From positions 1 to 9,680 of the forward strand of contig JAQUEL010000071.1 of NCBI GenBank assembly GCA_028685295.1: 9,680 bases of DNA, read 5' to 3'. A program made the position numbers and the translations under genes. The notes under the pieces were generated by a model that saw only the letters and a program-made list of their open reading frames with translations, did no database searches and was not told the origin of the DNA. How positions within the stretch are numbered: the first letter of the stretch is position 1; every line of letters starts with the position of its first letter. Shown piece after piece: positions 7,084-9,680 of the stretch. The DNA comes from a bacterium (GTDB lineage: Bacteria; UBP13; UBA5359).

Positions 7084-7131
7084 TGTTAAATGTAAACTCC
7101 TGACCCCAACACAGGCACCTTGGCTTAAACA
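7071..7131. repeat. Imperfect palindrome with CTCCTGACCCC core, possible short dispersed repeat
   Basis: TGTTTAGGCCAA (7071-7082) and TTGGCTTAAACA (7120-7131) are inverted copies, with one G-T pair among 12. The 37 bases between them contain ATGTTAAATGTAAAC followed by CTCCTGACCCC (7097-7107), and a further small stem CCTG/CAGG (7099-7102, 7112-7115). From memory, strings of the type 'AATGT..AA.GT.AA..CCTGACCCC' occur at ends of elements linked to Y1/REP-associated tyrosine transposases in many anaerobes; I cannot verify this here. No transposase gene and no clear target duplication are visible. It may be a solo repeat, or simply an RNA structure between rnc and smc. Confidence 0.35.
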
Positions 7132-7154
7132 ACAGACGTGAGTGTGAATTAACG

Positions 7155-9680
7155 TTGTATCTAAAAAAAATCAATCTCTATGCCTTCAAGACTTTTGCAG
7201 ATAAAACGGAACTTGAATTTGATCCCGGCGTCACTGCCATAGTGGGACCAAACGGCTGTGGAAAGAGCAATATATCGGATGCTGTAGCCTGGGTAATGGG
7301 AGAGCAGAACCCCAGACAACTACGAGGCAGCCGTATGGAAGATGTTATCTTTGCCGGCAGTGCCGGACGGCGTCCTTTGAATCTGGCCGAAGTGACACTC
7401 ATTCTTGATAACTCCGATTCACAGCTTCCCCTGGAATACGATGAAGTCAGCATAACAAGGCGCCTCTATCGTTCAGGAGACAGCGAATATCTGCTCAATA
7501 AAACACCCTGTCGTTTGAAAGATATCAGCGATCTGTTACTGGATACCGGTCTGGGGAAAGAGGCCTATGCCTTTATTACACAGGGAGAGGTAGATGCAAT
7601 CCTCAGCAATAAACCTGAAGACAGGCGCTCCATATTTGAAGAAGCCGCCGGAATACAGAAATACAAATATCGTAAGCGTGAGGCATTGCGCAAGCTGGAT
7701 ACTACCCAGACTAATCTTATCAGGCTTAACGATATTGCACTGGAAATAGAGCGCCAGATAGGTCCGCTGGAAGAGGATGCCGCCAAAGCCGAGGAATATA
7801 AAGCAGCTGCTCAGCGGCTGCAATCCGCTCAGTTGGATCTATTTATTCATCGCATAGCAAAGTTTATCGCCCGTTTGGAAAAGATTGCCGAACAGACAGG
7901 CACTATTACTATTGAGTTACGCATGCATGAAGGTCGCATGGAGACACTTGAAACCGAACTGGCCACCGCCAGGATAAAGCAGACATCCGAAGATGATAAA
8001 GCCGACGGTCTGCGTATCGCGTTGCAGCAGGCCACATCGGAATCCGATAGATTTGACAGTGAATACAGGCTTAATGAGGAAAAGATAAGCAACCTCAAAC
8101 GGCATCTTGCTGATCTTGAAACGAGATCCGCCGAAGCGGATGAATGGTGCCGTCAGGCCCGGCAGGAGAGTGCGTCCTCTCAAGAAGAACTGGCCGAATT
8201 AAAAAAAAGGATTGTGGAAGCTGCTGCAGAGGAAGAGGCGGCCGTAACCCGGCGCAAGGCTATAGCCGAGCAAGTGGAGAGCTATCGCTCCAGGATAGAG
8301 GATATGCGCCGGAACAATCTTGGAACAGTGGCCGATATGGCCGGCAGACGCAGCCTGTTGGAAGAGCGGGAGAAACAGCATCAATCACTCTCCGAGAGCC
8401 TGCAGCGGTCTGAACAGGAAAGGCAGAATCATCAAGCATCTCACGAACAGCAGCAGGCCGAGATTGCGGCACTGGAGATAAAGCAGAGCGCATTAATTGC
8501 ACAACGGGATGATAGCGCAGACGAGCTGAAGAGCCTTATGCAGCAGGCAGCCGGATTGGAGGCTAAATCGGTTGCACAGGCAGAAGAGGCTTCACAGATG
8601 CAGCGTCAGGCGGCCTCATTGCAATCCCGCTACGATCTTCTACGGGAGATGGAGAAGAACCTGGAAGGTTATTATCAGGGAGTAAAGAGCGTTATCGGCT
8701 GGATGCGTGCCGGTCAGACGACGCAGGTTATCGGCACGGTGGCCGATATTATCAATGTCTCTGGAAAGTATGAGGTTGCCATTGAAACAGCCTTGGGTTC
8801 GGCCATACAGAATATCATTACTCGTGACGATCTTACGGCCAAAGAGATGATTGCCAGGCTTAAGCGGCATAAAGGCGGCAGAGCTACCTTTATGCCGCTA
8901 AATATGATAAAAGCGCCGGACAGGACCAAGTTCAGGCGTTATGCAGATAAGCCGGGCGTTGTCGGCCGGGCAGCCGATCTGGTGGAATGTGCGCCGGAAT
9001 ATAAAGAGGCGCTGGAGCTGTTGCTTGGGCATATTATCGTTATGCCGGATCTGGATTCCGCTGTGGAACTGGCCAGAAGCGACAGAGATATACGTATTGT
9101 TACTCTGGAGGGCGAATCAATCAGTCCCGGAGGAGCTATAACCGGTGGAAGCAGCGCTCGGCGGCAGAATTTTTTAGCGCGGGAGCGTGAACTGGCGGAA
9201 GCTGCCGCCGCTCTGAAAGGCCTGGACGAAGCCGAAAAAGAATTATCCGATCAGCGCAGGACAATATCCGCAGCAGCTGTTGCTCTGCAGGAGGATATTA
9301 AAAACAGCGAAAATACTCTTGCTGAAATGAATAAACGGCTGGCAGCCCTTCGAGAGGAGCTTAATCAGGCTGCCTGGCGCAAAGATGCTTTGGAAAATGA
9401 AATGCGCAAGGCATCACTTGCCGTGGAGAGCTACAAAAATGAATTGGCGAACGTTTCTGAGGAGATCGTTTTAATAGGAGATGAACTGCGCCAGATCCAG
9501 GATGGTTCAATCGATGCCGATGCCGCCTTGCAGAGCTATCTTGCACGAGAAGATGAACTGGCTTCAAAAGAGCGAGAGTTGCAGGAAGTCGTTACCGCTC
9601 GGCGCATGGAGATAGGCTCACTGAACCACAGAGAGCAGACACTGCTTGGCCGACTGGAGGAACTGGAGAAAGGGCTGGCG
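7155..9680 (+). CDS. smc: Chromosome partition protein SMC, 5' part (runs off the window)
   Basis: SMC is the ATPase of the bacterial condensin, which with ScpA and ScpB organises and separates chromosomes. The frame is open for 842 codons with no stop; family members are near 1,190 residues, so about 350 are missing. Order: ATPase head with Walker A GPNGCGKSN (31-39), LRGSRMEDVIFAG (57-69) with the Arg-finger region, Q-loop ITQG (Gln143), the EEAAGI segment (162-167); first coiled-coil arm to about 500; GYYQGVKSV (505-513) leading into the hinge, about 515-670, with GGAITGGS (659-666); then the returning coil, rich in Glu, Gln and Ala. The signature motif and Walker B are beyond the window. 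The start is a TTG at 7155: it gives MYLKKINLYAFKTFADKT, the standard N-terminus; the frame is closed upstream by a TGA at 7101 with no ATG or GTG between. The ribosome binding site is weak (GTGAG near 7138-7142). Confidence 0.94.
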   Translation, partial: MYLKKINLYAFKTFADKTELEFDPGVTAIVGPNGCGKSNISDAVAWVMGEQNPRQLRGSRMEDVIFAGSAGRRPLNLAEVTLILDNSDSQLPLEYDEVSITRRLYRSGDSEYLLNKTPCRLKDISDLLLDTGLGKEAYAFITQGEVDAILSNKPEDRRSIFEEAAGIQKYKYRKREALRKLDTTQTNLIRLNDIALEIERQIGPLEEDAAKAEEYKAAAQRLQSAQLDLFIHRIAKFIARLEKIAEQTGTITIELRMHEGRMETLETELATARIKQTSEDDKADGLRIALQQATSESDRFDSEYRLNEEKISNLKRHLADLETRSAEADEWCRQARQESASSQEELAELKKRIVEAAAEEEAAVTRRKAIAEQVESYRSRIEDMRRNNLGTVADMAGRRSLLEEREKQHQSLSESLQRSEQERQNHQASHEQQQAEIAALEIKQSALIAQRDDSADELKSLMQQAAGLEAKSVAQAEEASQMQRQAASLQSRYDLLREMEKNLEGYYQGVKSVIGWMRAGQTTQVIGTVADIINVSGKYEVAIETALGSAIQNIITRDDLTAKEMIARLKRHKGGRATFMPLNMIKAPDRTKFRRYADKPGVVGRAADLVECAPEYKEALELLLGHIIVMPDLDSAVELARSDRDIRIVTLEGESISPGGAITGGSSARRQNFLARERELAEAAAALKGLDEAEKELSDQRRTISAAAVALQEDIKNSENTLAEMNKRLAALREELNQAAWRKDALENEMRKASLAVESYKNELANVSEEIVLIGDELRQIQDGSIDADAALQSYLAREDELASKERELQEVVTARRMEIGSLNHREQTLLGRLEELEKGLA

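Noticed and set aside
8144-8413. 89-codon + strand frame inside smc
   Set aside because: Alternate frame of the SMC coiled-coil region. The SMC frame is open without interruption across it.
1-9680. CRISPR arrays, tRNA or rRNA genes, prophage, toxin-antitoxin, intact insertion sequence, FapR operator
   Set aside because: I looked for each on both strands and saw none. The DNA is almost fully occupied by conserved housekeeping genes.

Overview
The window is a compact stretch of bacterial housekeeping genes, all on the + strand: acetate kinase (3' part), ribosomal protein L32, a type II fatty-acid synthesis block (plsX, fabH, fabD, fabG, acpP, fabF), RNase III, and the first 842 codons of the chromosome-organising ATPase SMC. 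This order (ackA - rpmF - plsX - fab genes - acpP - fabF - rnc - smc) is characteristic of Firmicutes, mainly Clostridia-type lineages. Strong AGGAGG-type ribosome binding sites, GTG and TTG starts, and a four-cysteine L32 fit that. Nothing in the sequence fixes the genus.

Layout. 2-802 is the C-terminal two thirds of AckA (acetyl-phosphate + ADP to acetate + ATP). 819-1004 is rpmF. 1015-6367 holds the lipid genes: PlsX makes acyl-phosphate for phospholipid synthesis, FabD loads malonyl onto ACP, FabH starts chains, FabF elongates them, FabG reduces the 3-keto group, and AcpP carries all intermediates. 6373-7062 is rnc. The smc reading frame opens at a TTG at 7155 and runs off the end of the window, so about 350 C-terminal residues, including the ABC signature and Walker B, are not visible. 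Spacers are very short, with near zero between fabD and fabG and 5 bases between fabF and rnc. The exceptions are plsX-fabH (49 bases), fabG-acpP (81 bases) and rnc-smc (92 bases). Those three contain the only candidate regulatory or repeat structures.

Compared with the arrangement usual in Firmicutes, three partners are missing from their expected places: the DUF177/YceD gene before rpmF, the regulator fapR before plsX, and an enoyl-ACP reductase gene (fabK) near fabH/fabD. No dehydratase (fabZ) or acetyl-CoA carboxylase gene is present either, so the cycle must be completed from elsewhere in the genome.

I found no undescribed system, phage, CRISPR array, toxin-antitoxin pair, tRNA or intact mobile element. 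The least explained piece of DNA is the rnc-smc spacer. It holds a 61-base imperfect palindrome around a CTCCTGACCCC motif, which may be a short dispersed repeat.
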